Assembly: GCF_027942295.1 (NCBI RefSeq)
Contig: NZ_CP101416.1
Coordinates: 1,962,001-2,026,000, forward strand
Direction: 5' to 3'
Length of the DNA stretch: 64,000 nucleotides
Source: Pseudanabaena sp. Chao 1811
GTDB lineage: Bacteria > Cyanobacteriota > Cyanobacteriia > Pseudanabaenales > Pseudanabaenaceae
Each line of letters opens with the position of its first letter. Positions within the stretch are counted from its first letter, which is position 1. The translations under genes were made by a program, and so were the position numbers. Positions 38,100 to 46,000 of this stretch are shown one piece after another. Below the pieces are notes generated by a model, which had not been told where the DNA came from, searched no databases, and was given only the letters and a program-made list of their open reading frames with translations.

Positions 38100-38960
38100 C
38101 TAGTTACTCCTCTTGGCATGGGTAAAGGTTCCTAATTCTTCAAGTTTGTAACCTTGGGGATAGGTTGGGCGCTTGCGGGCTGTGAGCAAAATCGGTTTAC
38201 TTGGCTCCTGCAACCATCCTGCGAATTTACCTCTCAATTTCAATAAACCTGTGATGCTCTCCCTGAGAAATTTGGGAGGAGATGGGAGATCGAGCACCTC
38301 TAGTAAATGATTGTCAATGGCAGCATAAAGCAATGGTTTACCTAGTGACCAAAATAAACGGGGTAAGTAAAAACTTAAAAATAAATTGACTGTAACTTTA
38401 GCAATGACAGGATTTGAAGAGGCGAGTACAAAGTTTTGCTGCTCATAGTTACGGTTAAACTGCTCAAATTCGTCATAACTCTCAGGAATATCGCGAATAT
38501 GCATTCGATGCCCCATTTCTCTATAGAAGTAAAAACAAGCCAGTTGCTCATTGCGTGTTAGCGATCGCCAGCCATATTTGTCGATCCACCGAATCGGCTC
38601 ATAAATCAGAGTACTGAGAACATAGAGAAAGTCATCATTACTAATCGGAAATCGTCCATGCATTTGATTCATGCGATTTAAAGCTTGCTTACCGCGATCG
38701 CTGTCATAGCCATTTTCGGTAATCTCCGCCAAGATCAGTTGGGTGTCGTCATAGCGTTTACGAGGACGCTTCTGAAATTCTCCAGTCTTGACTATTAGGG
38801 AAGAAATAGCAGGGATGGCATAGGTACGGAAAAGTGCGAATTCAAGAGCACGCTCAATATCCCAAGGGAAGACATGGCAGGTCAGCAAAAACATAATTTC
38901 TTGACAGTCTTTTTGGGGATCGAGATGGGTGATCCGTTCCGTAATTTGTTTGCTTGCCAT
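38100..38960 (-). CDS. DUF2236 (MpaB/rubber-oxygenase-like) domain protein
   Basis: 286 residues, no clear signal peptide. The pattern of the DUF2236 superfamily is present: an N-terminal helical segment around PWDIERALEFALFRTYAIPA, the ALNRMNQMHGRFPISNDDFLYVLSTL motif, and a histidine in YREMGHRMHIRD. These match the residues that bind heme in characterised relatives such as latex-clearing protein. Oxygenase chemistry is a family inference; the substrate is unknown. Likely first gene of a short operon with the TrmJ-like gene. Confidence 0.8.
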   Translation of the reverse strand: MASKQITERITHLDPQKDCQEIMFLLTCHVFPWDIERALEFALFRTYAIPAISSLIVKTGEFQKRPRKRYDDTQLILAEITENGYDSDRGKQALNRMNQMHGRFPISNDDFLYVLSTLIYEPIRWIDKYGWRSLTRNEQLACFYFYREMGHRMHIRDIPESYDEFEQFNRNYEQQNFVLASSNPVIAKVTVNLFLSFYLPRLFWSLGKPLLYAAIDNHLLEVLDLPSPPKFLRESITGLLKLRGKFAGWLQEPSKPILLTARKRPTYPQGYKLEELGTFTHAKRSN

Positions 38961-39040
38961 GCTTTCAGTCCCTACTATCTTGAAAGGATTGCCTTAGAGA
39001 GATTTCGTCTAATTGTCATATTATAGCGCTGTACGCTAAC

Positions 39041-39240
39041 GAGAAATTTTTGAAAGCGCGGCAAAGCCGCGCTTTCAAAAATTGATTTAAGCCGCAACAA
39101 CAAAGCTACAAACCGATTGTTTGTGTCGCGGCAAAACCGTGTCACAAACAATTTGGTTAATTGCTAAGTAGTGCAATTAAATATAAAACCCCAAAAACTA
39201 TGGCGCACGCTGCGCGTGCGCCATAGTTTTTGGTTCTGTT
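39041..39240. repeat. Three palindromic repeats in tandem
   Basis: 39041-39083: GAGAAATTTTTGAAAGCGCG type, the same as 15109-15157. 39110-39157: AACCGATTGTTTGTGTCGCG, imperfect, related to 40763-40826. 39175-39238: family A copy 2, AATTAAATATAAAACCCCAA with GGCGCACGC stem. They fill the space between the convergent-side ends of DUF2236 upstream region and the antiporter gene. No gene is seen. Confidence 0.85.
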
Positions 39241-39241
39241 T

Positions 39242-40624
39242 CTAGCTACTTATTCCATTGGCAGGATTGTTTTTGGTTTGTCCAAAGGCAACACGCAGAA
39301 ATGGTGGGGCTAAGAAGGTGGTGAGAATAACCATAATGATGATCGAGACTTCTAAGGGTTTGTCGAGTACGCCACTGGCGGAACCAATGCCAGCAAATAC
39401 TAGACCTACCTCACCACGGGGGATCATGCCCACACCGATCGCAACTCGATTGATATTAGGTATTCCAAAGACTGCCCAACCTGTGACCAATTTTCCAGCG
39501 ATCGCAACTAAGACTAGGAAAATTGCAATCAATAAACCAGCGCGATTTTCGGGGATCGCAGGATTTAGCACGCCCAAATCAGCCCTTGCGCCAACGGTGA
39601 CAAAGAAAATGGGGACGATCAAATCAGCGATCGGTTTAATTAATTCATCTAGTTCATTACGAGCATCGCTTTCATCTAATACTAGCCCTGCTGCAAATGC
39701 ACCCAAGATCGCTTCTAGATGAATGGCATTACCAATAAATGCCATGATGAAAGCAAAGATAAAGGCGGGAATAATGATATTGCCGCGAGTTTGCAGTTTC
39801 TCAACCAAAGCCACAAAGGTTTTATTGAAAAGCCCGCCCAAGAGAATTGCGCCTAACAAAAAAGTAACAGCGCTAACGATCAGGTAAAACACATTGGTAA
39901 TGTCTACTTCACCTTTTTTTGCCAAGCTGGCGACTACTGCTAAAACAATGATCCCTAAAACATCATCGATGACAGCTGCCCCGACGATGATTTGTCCTTC
40001 CTTCGATTTCAGTTGACCAAGTTCTGCTAAAACCTTGGAAGTGATCCCAATACTCGTAGCAGTCAGGGCAGCTCCAGCAAAAATTGCAGGAATCGCCGCC
40101 ACATGGAAAAAGTACATCAGTCCGATCGTACCTGCGGCAAAGGGAACCGCGACACCAACACAGGCGACAACAATTGCTTGAATACCCACCTCTTTGAGTT
40201 GGCGAAGGTCTGACTCTAAGCCAATCTCAAACAGAAGAATGATCACGCCTAATTCTGCGAGTACCGAAATCACCTCACTTTGAGAATCAAATATGCTCTG
40301 AACAGCTTCAGGTGTGAGTTGATTCAGGGCTTGTAGCGCAGTCATGATCAGTGAATCAGATCCTGTGAATCCACCTTCAGGGAAAATAACTAGATGCAAA
40401 GCTGATACGCCCACGATCACGCCAGCAACGAGTTCTCCTAAAACAGGAGGGAGATCTAAGCGCTTGGCAACTTCACTACCAACTTTGCTAGCTATATAGA
40501 TAATTACAAGGGTTAGCAATACCCCAGACAAGATGATTGGTGAATTTTCTGCTGCGGTAGTTGCCAGTAGTGGCGCAGGGAGATGCCAACCTAGCTGAGA
40601 GGCGATCGCATGATTCAAAAACAT
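39242..40624 (-). CDS. Cation:proton antiporter (CPA2, NhaS3-like)
   Basis: 460 residues with ~12 hydrophobic segments. CPA2 hallmarks: PPVLGELVAGVIVG near the N-terminus, GLESDLRQLKEVG, the antiport site region VGAAVIDDVLGIIVLAVV (the double Asp), and GMIPRGEVGLVFAGIG. The sequence resembles the essential thylakoid Na+/H+ antiporter NhaS3 of Synechocystis, but paralogue assignment is by impression only. A 5' hydrophobic leader (MFLNHAIASQLGWHLPAPLL) is consistent with an N-terminal signal-like helix. Palindromic repeats lie at both ends of the gene. Confidence 0.9.
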   Translation of the reverse strand: MFLNHAIASQLGWHLPAPLLATTAAENSPIILSGVLLTLVIIYIASKVGSEVAKRLDLPPVLGELVAGVIVGVSALHLVIFPEGGFTGSDSLIMTALQALNQLTPEAVQSIFDSQSEVISVLAELGVIILLFEIGLESDLRQLKEVGIQAIVVACVGVAVPFAAGTIGLMYFFHVAAIPAIFAGAALTATSIGITSKVLAELGQLKSKEGQIIVGAAVIDDVLGIIVLAVVASLAKKGEVDITNVFYLIVSAVTFLLGAILLGGLFNKTFVALVEKLQTRGNIIIPAFIFAFIMAFIGNAIHLEAILGAFAAGLVLDESDARNELDELIKPIADLIVPIFFVTVGARADLGVLNPAIPENRAGLLIAIFLVLVAIAGKLVTGWAVFGIPNINRVAIGVGMIPRGEVGLVFAGIGSASGVLDKPLEVSIIIMVILTTFLAPPFLRVAFGQTKNNPANGISS

Positions 40625-40762
40625 AAGCTGTGATTCTTGATACAGGTTTACTGATTCGGAGGAGTAGCATCTTGCGCCCCACCTACTTACTGATTTTCAA
40701 TTCATCCATTTTCGCTTAGGATGCGTATGTATATTACAGCTTGCGCTTAGGGACATGCAGAA

Positions 40763-40826
40763 GAATAAAGAACCGATTTTTTGTGACGCGGCGAAGCCGC
40801 GTCACAAAAAATTTGGTTCTTTATTA
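40763..40826. repeat. Long perfect palindrome
   Basis: AATAAAGAACCGATTTTTTG leads into TGACGCGGC-GAA-GCCGCGTCA, with near-perfect inverted copy, upstream of the ECF sigma gene. A decayed relative is at 39110-39157. Confidence 0.85.
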
Positions 40827-40864
40827 AATCGCAGAACCCTTACCACCGATATTTCTATGATCCT

Positions 40865-41431
40865 ATGAAAATCTCAGAGCAAACTGATGTGGAAGTATTG
40901 CAGGCTTGGCGAGCTGGCAGCAGTCAGGCTTTTGGTATCTTTTACGATCGCTATGGCGAGCTAGTGTATCGCCTATCTCTCAGAATCTTGGGCAATCCGC
41001 AAGAAGCGGAGGATCTCACGCAAGAGATCTTTATCCTGCTAAGTCGCGATACTAACTATGACAGTAAGCGCGGATCGATCGCCGCTTTTTTGTCGGTGTT
41101 GACGCGATCGCGAGCCATTGACCGTATTCGCAAAACGCGATCGCAACAGCAGCATCTCCAAAAATGGGAACAAAGCATTTCCTCAGACCATGACACCAGC
41201 AACTCATCACTCATGGAAAATGCGTCACTTTCAGAACGATCAGAAAAGGTAAAAGCTGCTTTAGCTGACTTACCTGATAAACATCGCCAAGTTTTAGAGA
41301 TGGCATATTTTGACGGACTCAGCCAAACGGAAATTGCCAAAGCTCTTGATACACCTTTGGGAACGGTTAAATCTTGGGCGCGTAATGGGTTGATTCGATT
41401 GAGAGAAAGTTTGAAAGATTCGCTGGAGTGA
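40865..41431 (+). CDS. ECF-type RNA polymerase sigma factor
   Basis: 188 residues. Sigma region 2 (~10-85) has FGIFYDRYGELVYRLSLRIL and QEAEDLTQEIFI. Region 4 (~120-182) has LPDKHRQVLEMAYFDGLSQTE and the DNA-contact helix ending GTVKSWARNGLIRLRESL. Regions 1.1 and 3 are missing, as in group 4 (ECF) factors. Its stop overlaps the region of the anti-sigma start, so the pair is translationally linked; it should be released when the anti-sigma factor is inactivated in the membrane. The probable regulon includes the redox genes immediately downstream. Confidence 0.95.
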   Translation: MKISEQTDVEVLQAWRAGSSQAFGIFYDRYGELVYRLSLRILGNPQEAEDLTQEIFILLSRDTNYDSKRGSIAAFLSVLTRSRAIDRIRKTRSQQQHLQKWEQSISSDHDTSNSSLMENASLSERSEKVKAALADLPDKHRQVLEMAYFDGLSQTEIAKALDTPLGTVKSWARNGLIRLRESLKDSLE

Positions 41432-41439
41432 AAGTAATT

Positions 41440-42249
41440 ATGTCAGTATCCAATTATCCCCATGAATGGGAAGAGTTATTAGCAGGTTATGTCTTAGGGG
41501 ATTTGACCACAGAAGAAGTTACGGAAATGCAGCAGTTGATCGTTGAGCATCCCGAAATCATTCAAGAAATCGATCGCTTGCAAGAAACATTAGCGCTTTT
41601 GCCATTGAGTTTAAATGCTTCCCATCCTTCGCCAAATCTGCGCGATCGCATTGCGGCGGCGGCAATCCCTGTAGCTGAGAATGTCACAAATAATATTGCT
41701 GATTCGCTAGATCCGTTAACTGCTCCCCAAGCTCCAGAGGCTAGGCAAGTACCGCGTCGCCGTCAAAAATTTTGGAAATTATTGGGGATTGGTTTAGGTA
41801 GTATTAGTGCGATCGCGATCGTTGCTTTAGGATTTGATAATTACCAAATGCGCCAACAAATCGCAACCAATCAAATAGAACTGCAAAAATATAAACAGGC
41901 GATCGCTCTCTTGCAAGCCTCTGACAATCGCATGATTTCTCTCAAGGGGATGGGCGCAATTCCTGCGGCAACGGGTAGTGTGATGATCGCGCCTATGGAA
42001 AAAACTGCCATGATCAATATTCAAAATCTCATGCCGCTTCCCCAAGAAAATAGCTATCGACTTTGGGCGATCGTTGATGGCAAAAAGATTGATTGTGCTC
42101 AGTTCCGACCTGACGCACAGGGGAAAGTATTTTTGAAGGTTCCCTTAGGTAGCGCTCTCAAACAATCTAACACCTTAATTATTACCATTGAGCCAAATAA
42201 AGATATGCCTGAACCCACTGGCGAAATGGTGATGAAAGGAGAAGTTTGA
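41440..42249 (+). CDS. Anti-sigma factor (RskA type), membrane-bound
   Basis: 269 residues from the ATG at 41440; a GTG at 41428 overlapping the sigma stop is also possible. The N-terminal zinc-less anti-sigma domain (~1-60) has LLAGYVLGDLTTEEVTEMQQL, as in RskA. A transmembrane helix lies at ~112-130 (LGIGLGSISAIAIVALGF), followed by a periplasmic RskA_C domain (~150-265) with MISLKGMGAIPAATGSVM and PQENSYRLWAIVDGKKIDCA. It holds the ECF sigma factor at the membrane until a periplasmic signal causes release. Confidence 0.9.
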   Translation: MSVSNYPHEWEELLAGYVLGDLTTEEVTEMQQLIVEHPEIIQEIDRLQETLALLPLSLNASHPSPNLRDRIAAAAIPVAENVTNNIADSLDPLTAPQAPEARQVPRRRQKFWKLLGIGLGSISAIAIVALGFDNYQMRQQIATNQIELQKYKQAIALLQASDNRMISLKGMGAIPAATGSVMIAPMEKTAMINIQNLMPLPQENSYRLWAIVDGKKIDCAQFRPDAQGKVFLKVPLGSALKQSNTLIITIEPNKDMPEPTGEMVMKGEV

Positions 42250-42250
42250 T

Positions 42251-42290
42251 CCAAAATTGTAAAAATCGCTATGCGATTTTTACAATTTTG
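42251..42290 (+). terminator. Hairpin after anti-sigma gene
   Basis: Perfect stem CAAAATTGTAAAAATCGC with inverted copy, starting at the stop codon; AT-rich, so a weak terminator or an attenuating hairpin before the lipoprotein gene. Confidence 0.65.
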
Positions 42291-42401
42291 CACTTTGGTC
42301 GAGTTTGTCTCATCCAATTTCTTAACTGCTCCGTATATCAAATAAGTGAACCAAACAAAGGTTACTCTCCATTATTTCTTATTGAACGCGAGCTAACAAA
42401 A

Positions 42402-42833
42402 ATGAACTACAAATTTCTTGGACTGATTGCTGGTTTGGCTCTGACTACTGGACTTGTGTCCTGTAGTGCTACATCTACTCCCACTGAACAATCCACTCCC
42501 GCAGCCCAATCTACTCCTGCAACAAAGCCTACGGATGCGATGAAAAATGATGCAATGAAAGGTGATGCGATGAAGGATAAAACTGGCGATGCGATGAAAA
42601 GTGATGCAATGAAGAAGGATAAGCCTGCGGATGCGATGAAAAATGACGCAATGAAGGATAAGTCTGGCGATGCGATGAAAAACGACGCGATGAAGAGTGA
42701 CAAACCCGCGGATGCGATGAAAAATGATGCAATGAAAAGCGATAAGCCTGCGGATGCCATGAAGAACGATGCGATGAAGAAGGATCAACCTGCGGATGCC
42801 ATGAAAAAGCCCGCGGATGCGATGAAGCAATAG
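42402..42833 (+). CDS. DAMK-repeat lipoprotein (pentapeptide MXKDX-like)
   Basis: 143 residues from the ATG at 42402. A lipoprotein signal peptide (MNYKFLGLIAGLALTTGLVS then Cys, lipobox LVSC) is followed by a Thr/Pro/Ser linker. Then come about 100 residues made almost only of DAMK, DAMKND, DAMKKDKPA and DAMKSD units. The composition (Asp, Ala, Met, Lys) matches the MXKDX-repeat families seen in other bacteria, often next to ECF sigma/anti-sigma genes. Methionine is about a fifth of the repeat region, which suggests metal binding or oxidant scavenging in the periplasm; this is inference. A hairpin (42854-42895) follows. Confidence 0.88.
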   Translation: MNYKFLGLIAGLALTTGLVSCSATSTPTEQSTPAAQSTPATKPTDAMKNDAMKGDAMKDKTGDAMKSDAMKKDKPADAMKNDAMKDKSGDAMKNDAMKSDKPADAMKNDAMKSDKPADAMKNDAMKKDQPADAMKKPADAMKQ

Positions 42834-42921
42834 GTTCGTAAAAATTCGATCAGTAATAATTTTTGAGTGGAAGTCATTCAAAAATTATTACCTTAATCAT
42901 TCCCATTCAAGAGAATTTGCA

Positions 42922-43539
42922 ATGGATAGAAGCTTGCTGCGTCGTCGTCGATTTTTAACTTATGCAGGATTAGGTGTTTTGGGAATTGGTAGTGCAGCGA
43001 TCGCTACTCAGATCAGTTCTCCAAAAAACTCTCCTGATATCGTATCTAACCCCAATATCCCTAAGTCTAACAGTTCAGTTAATCCAGTAGCTATTAATAC
43101 CAGTACCAGTCAACCACTACCAGAATTTCAAGGTATTTCCCAATGGCTAAATTCTGATCCCTTGTCAATTCAGGAATTAAAGGGAAATGTGGTAATGATT
43201 CAGTTTTGGACTTTTAGCTGTATCAACTGTCAGCGTACTTTACCCTACGTGACTAAATGGCATGAACAATACGCCGCCAAAGGATTAAAAATTATCGGTG
43301 TGCATACTCCCGAATTTGCCTTTGAGCGTGATGCTAACAATATCAAAGATGCGATCCAAAAACATGGCATTCATTACCCAGTTCCAGTTGACAATGAGTT
43401 CCAAACTTGGAAAGCCTATGGTAATGAGTACTGGCCCCATCTCTATTTAGCCGATCGCCAAGGTAATCTTGTCTATGACCATATTGGCGAAGGTGCGTAT
43501 GTCAAGACAGAGCAAACCATTCAAAAGCTATTGGGATAG
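42922..43539 (+). CDS. Exported thioredoxin-like protein (TlpA/DipZ type)
   Basis: 205 residues. An N-terminal Arg-rich Tat-like signal (RRRRFLTYAGLGVLGIGSAA) precedes a redoxin domain (~75-205) with active site CINC in FWTFSCINCQRTLP and the IGVHTPEFAFERD and YPVPVDNEFQTWKAYG segments typical of the C-terminal domain of DipZ. It probably works outside the cytoplasmic membrane, kept reduced by the CcdA-like protein encoded 5 bp downstream. Confidence 0.9.
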   Translation: MDRSLLRRRRFLTYAGLGVLGIGSAAIATQISSPKNSPDIVSNPNIPKSNSSVNPVAINTSTSQPLPEFQGISQWLNSDPLSIQELKGNVVMIQFWTFSCINCQRTLPYVTKWHEQYAAKGLKIIGVHTPEFAFERDANNIKDAIQKHGIHYPVPVDNEFQTWKAYGNEYWPHLYLADRQGNLVYDHIGEGAYVKTEQTIQKLLG

Positions 43540-43544
43540 GAGCT

Positions 43545-44234
43545 ATGGGAATTTCTCCTCTGGCGATCGCCTTATCCATAACTGCTGGTTTGTTAACCGC
43601 ATTTTCACCCTGTATATTGCCGATTTTGCCGATTTTAATTGGGCGATCGCTACAGACGCATCGCTATGCACCGATCGCTTTGGTACTAGGTACGATCACT
43701 GGATTTGCGATCGCAGGTAGTCTTTTAGGAATTGCTAGTATTTGGCTGACGGGCTTCACCAATGTGATGCGAATTTTAGCGATCGCTGTTTTACTAGTCC
43801 TTGGTTTGTTATCGATATTTCCCAAATTGAATTATCTGTTGCTAGCCAAGTTACCTATTCCAAAATTCAAAGAACTAACCCGCATCAATTTAGCTAGTGA
43901 ATTTCTCTTGGGTTCTCAATTAGGATTATTGTGGACTCCCTGTGCAGGCTCAGTATTAGGAAGTATCTTAGTTCTAGCGGCAGTCAATCAGGAAATTCTT
44001 AGCGCCTTTATGTTATTGATTTGCTATGGGATTGGTGCAGGTATCCCCATGTTACTACTTGCCTATGCCAGTCGCTATTTTAGTAAATCATTCCTCAGAT
44101 TCCGCGTCCATAGCCAACTTTTACAAAGAATTGGTGGTGTGATGATTGCCATTACAGCGATCGCAATTATTTTGGGATGGGATGTCAAAATCCAACTTTG
44201 GTTAGCACCATTCTTTCCGACCTTAGTTTTATGA
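43545..44234 (+). CDS. CcdA/DsbD-type cytochrome c biogenesis membrane protein
   Basis: 229 residues, six hydrophobic segments. The CcdA Cys pair is visible: LLTAFSPCILPILPILIGRS (first) and LLWTPCAGSVLGSILVL (second). It moves electrons from cytoplasmic thioredoxin across the membrane to periplasmic thiol partners. It lies 5 bp after the thioredoxin gene and 21 bp before the cytochrome b gene, forming an operon; the likely partner is that thioredoxin. Confidence 0.92.
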   Translation: MGISPLAIALSITAGLLTAFSPCILPILPILIGRSLQTHRYAPIALVLGTITGFAIAGSLLGIASIWLTGFTNVMRILAIAVLLVLGLLSIFPKLNYLLLAKLPIPKFKELTRINLASEFLLGSQLGLLWTPCAGSVLGSILVLAAVNQEILSAFMLLICYGIGAGIPMLLLAYASRYFSKSFLRFRVHSQLLQRIGGVMIAITAIAIILGWDVKIQLWLAPFFPTLVL

Positions 44235-44255
44235 AGTTGGACGAGCCTGCGAATC

Positions 44256-44894
44256 ATGCTCACCCAATACCAATTAATTAACCCAGCTAAACCCATGAGT
44301 CCAAAATCTCCAAATCCCAAATCGCCGCCCGCTCCTAAGCAAGCAATATTCATTAAGGCATTTCATTCCATTAATCTCATCGCCTTGATCTTGATGACGG
44401 CAAGTGGTCTGCAAATTTATAATGCAAATCCTGTCTTTGGTGGACGCTCAGGATGGCGATTCCCCAAAGAGATACTCTTAGGCGGATGGCTTGGCGGCGG
44501 TAGGAATTGGCATTTTGCTTCGATGTGGGTGTTTTCCATGAGTTTATTGATTTATGGCATCTATATCTTCCTCACGCGCCGATGGAAGCATCGCTTTGCT
44601 TCTGAAAAAGATATTCAAGCCCTACAAGCCAAAAATCCTAAACGTAAAAACTACGCTTGGCATCGAATCGCCTACACAGCCATCATTCCAATTTTGCTCT
44701 TAGCGATTCTCTCTGGTTTATGTATGTATAAACCTGTGCAGTTTGCATGGATCTCAGGGCTATTTGGCAGTTGGCAAAATCTCCGCATCGCCCATTTTCT
44801 CACCGTGCCGATTGTGCTGATTTTTGCGATCGCGCATATATTCCTCTCCTTCAGAGTTGGTGGTTTCAAAATGATTCGCTCTATGTTTGTTTAG
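44256..44894 (+). CDS. Cytochrome b561-type membrane protein
   Basis: 212 residues from the ATG at 44256 (an internal Met at codon 14 is an alternative start). Four hydrophobic segments carry heme-ligand-type histidines: KAFHSINLIALI, GRNWHFASMWVF, NYAWHRIAYTAII and LRIAHFLTVPIVLIFAIAHI. The layout matches di-heme cytochrome b subunits of formate dehydrogenase/Ni-Fe hydrogenase type. Next to a sulfite-oxidase-fold enzyme, it is the probable membrane electron partner of that enzyme, as MsrQ is of MsrP, though not homologous in detail as far as I can see. Confidence 0.85.
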   Translation: MLTQYQLINPAKPMSPKSPNPKSPPAPKQAIFIKAFHSINLIALILMTASGLQIYNANPVFGGRSGWRFPKEILLGGWLGGGRNWHFASMWVFSMSLLIYGIYIFLTRRWKHRFASEKDIQALQAKNPKRKNYAWHRIAYTAIIPILLLAILSGLCMYKPVQFAWISGLFGSWQNLRIAHFLTVPIVLIFAIAHIFLSFRVGGFKMIRSMFV

Positions 44895-44926
44895 CCTTTA
44901 GCTATTAGCTTTTGGAAGATTTACTT

Positions 44927-45030
44927 ATACCAAATAAAGAAATGGCTACGCCATTTCTTTATTTTAAAACCCCTACTGGGTTTGGTTTCCAACTCAAAAA
45001 AGTGTAACTACACTTTTTTGAGTTGATATT
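44927..45030. repeat. Two palindromes between cytochrome b and molybdoenzyme genes
   Basis: 44927-44964: AAATAAAGAAATGGC-TAC-GCCATTTCTTTATTT. 44992-45025: AACTCAAAAAAGTG-TAACTA-CACTTTTTTGAGTT. They may attenuate but need not fully terminate the operon. Confidence 0.75.
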
Positions 45031-45055
45031 AAATGATTGATTAGGATTATTCAGC

Positions 45056-45817
45056 ATGAAATTTGACCCATATCCACACCGTCGGTTTTCCCGTCGTCAG
45101 TTAATTAAATATGCCAGTTTGTCAGGCATGGGTTTGTTTTTGGGAAGTTGTGCGAATGAGGCTAGTCGCGTGAGTCCCATTTTTAAACCTCTCAACCAAC
45201 AAACTGGAAATGTCAGAGCTTTATTTGAGCCACTCAATCAAAGCATTGAAGAATTAATCTTTCAGTCAAAAAATCCTGCGCCAGAATATCCTGTGAGTGC
45301 AATCGAGCCTAATGCTTTATTAGTTAATTCCTATGACATTACCCCTGTCATTGATCCTAATTCCTTCAAATTAGTAATTGATGGTGCAGTCAATAATCCG
45401 ATGCAATTGAGCATGAGAGATATTCAGGCATTACCCTTAACTTCGATGGTGATTCGTCATGTCTGTGTGGAAGGCTGGGCAGCGATCGTGCAGTGGGGTG
45501 GGATACGTCTCTACGAACTGGCAAAGTTAGTTCAACCGAAAGCGGGAGCGCGTTATGTCTATTTTGAATCCGCCGACAATTACTATGAGAGTTGGGATAT
45601 TGCTTCAGCTTTACATCCCCAAACTCTACTTGCTTATCAAAAGAATGGTCAAGATCTCCCCGTTGAGAATGGCGCACCTCTGCGGTTAGCTTCTCCGATT
45701 AAGCTCGGCTATAAGCAATCAAAATGGATAACTCGCGTCACTTTTACTAATGAGCTTTTCCAGCAACGTCGAGGTTATTGGGTAGATGAAGGTTATGAGT
45801 GGTTTGCAGGATTGTAA
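45056..45817 (+). CDS. Tat-exported molybdopterin-dependent oxidoreductase (sulfite oxidase fold)
   Basis: 253 residues. A twin-arginine signal with lipobox-like end (RRFSRRQLIKYASLSGMGLF, then LGSC) is followed by an Oxidored_molyb domain with the Mo-ligand Cys in RHVCVEGWAAIVQWGG and the LRLASPIKLGYKQSKWITRV end. Related enzymes include MsrP, which repairs methionine sulfoxide, and YedY-like proteins; the substrate here is not readable. Together with the cytochrome b gene upstream it makes a periplasmic two-part redox enzyme. The DAMK lipoprotein, rich in Met, is a possible substrate, purely by context. Confidence 0.9.
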   Translation: MKFDPYPHRRFSRRQLIKYASLSGMGLFLGSCANEASRVSPIFKPLNQQTGNVRALFEPLNQSIEELIFQSKNPAPEYPVSAIEPNALLVNSYDITPVIDPNSFKLVIDGAVNNPMQLSMRDIQALPLTSMVIRHVCVEGWAAIVQWGGIRLYELAKLVQPKAGARYVYFESADNYYESWDIASALHPQTLLAYQKNGQDLPVENGAPLRLASPIKLGYKQSKWITRVTFTNELFQQRRGYWVDEGYEWFAGL

Positions 45818-45927
45818 AATTGCTGGCGTGATCACCTATCGATTTAGTTAGATGCAATCAACAGTTTGAGTGAGATTAAATGATCGTGATCGCGACAACT
45901 ATCGTTATCGTTAGACTTCAAGCTTTC

Positions 45928-45970
45928 GTACTAAGTGCTACAAAAGTGACCTGAAGGCGGTGCTTACTAT
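45928..45970 (+). promoter_or_regulatory. NtcA-type promoter upstream of the Nit1 cluster
   Basis: Perfect NtcA site GTA-CTAAGTGC-TAC at 45928-45941 (GTAN8TAC), followed after 23 bp by TACTAT (TAN3T -10 box) at 45965-45970. This is the canonical class II NtcA-activated promoter geometry. The start codon is 31 bp further on. Confidence 0.85.
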
Positions 45971-46000
45971 GAATAGAAGTTACTAAAGCCAAGGTTCGCA

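Noticed and set aside
42393-42881. 162-codon reverse-strand frame rich in His/Arg/Ile
   Set aside because: It is the antisense shadow of the DAMK repeats; the repetitive forward codons keep the opposite strand open.
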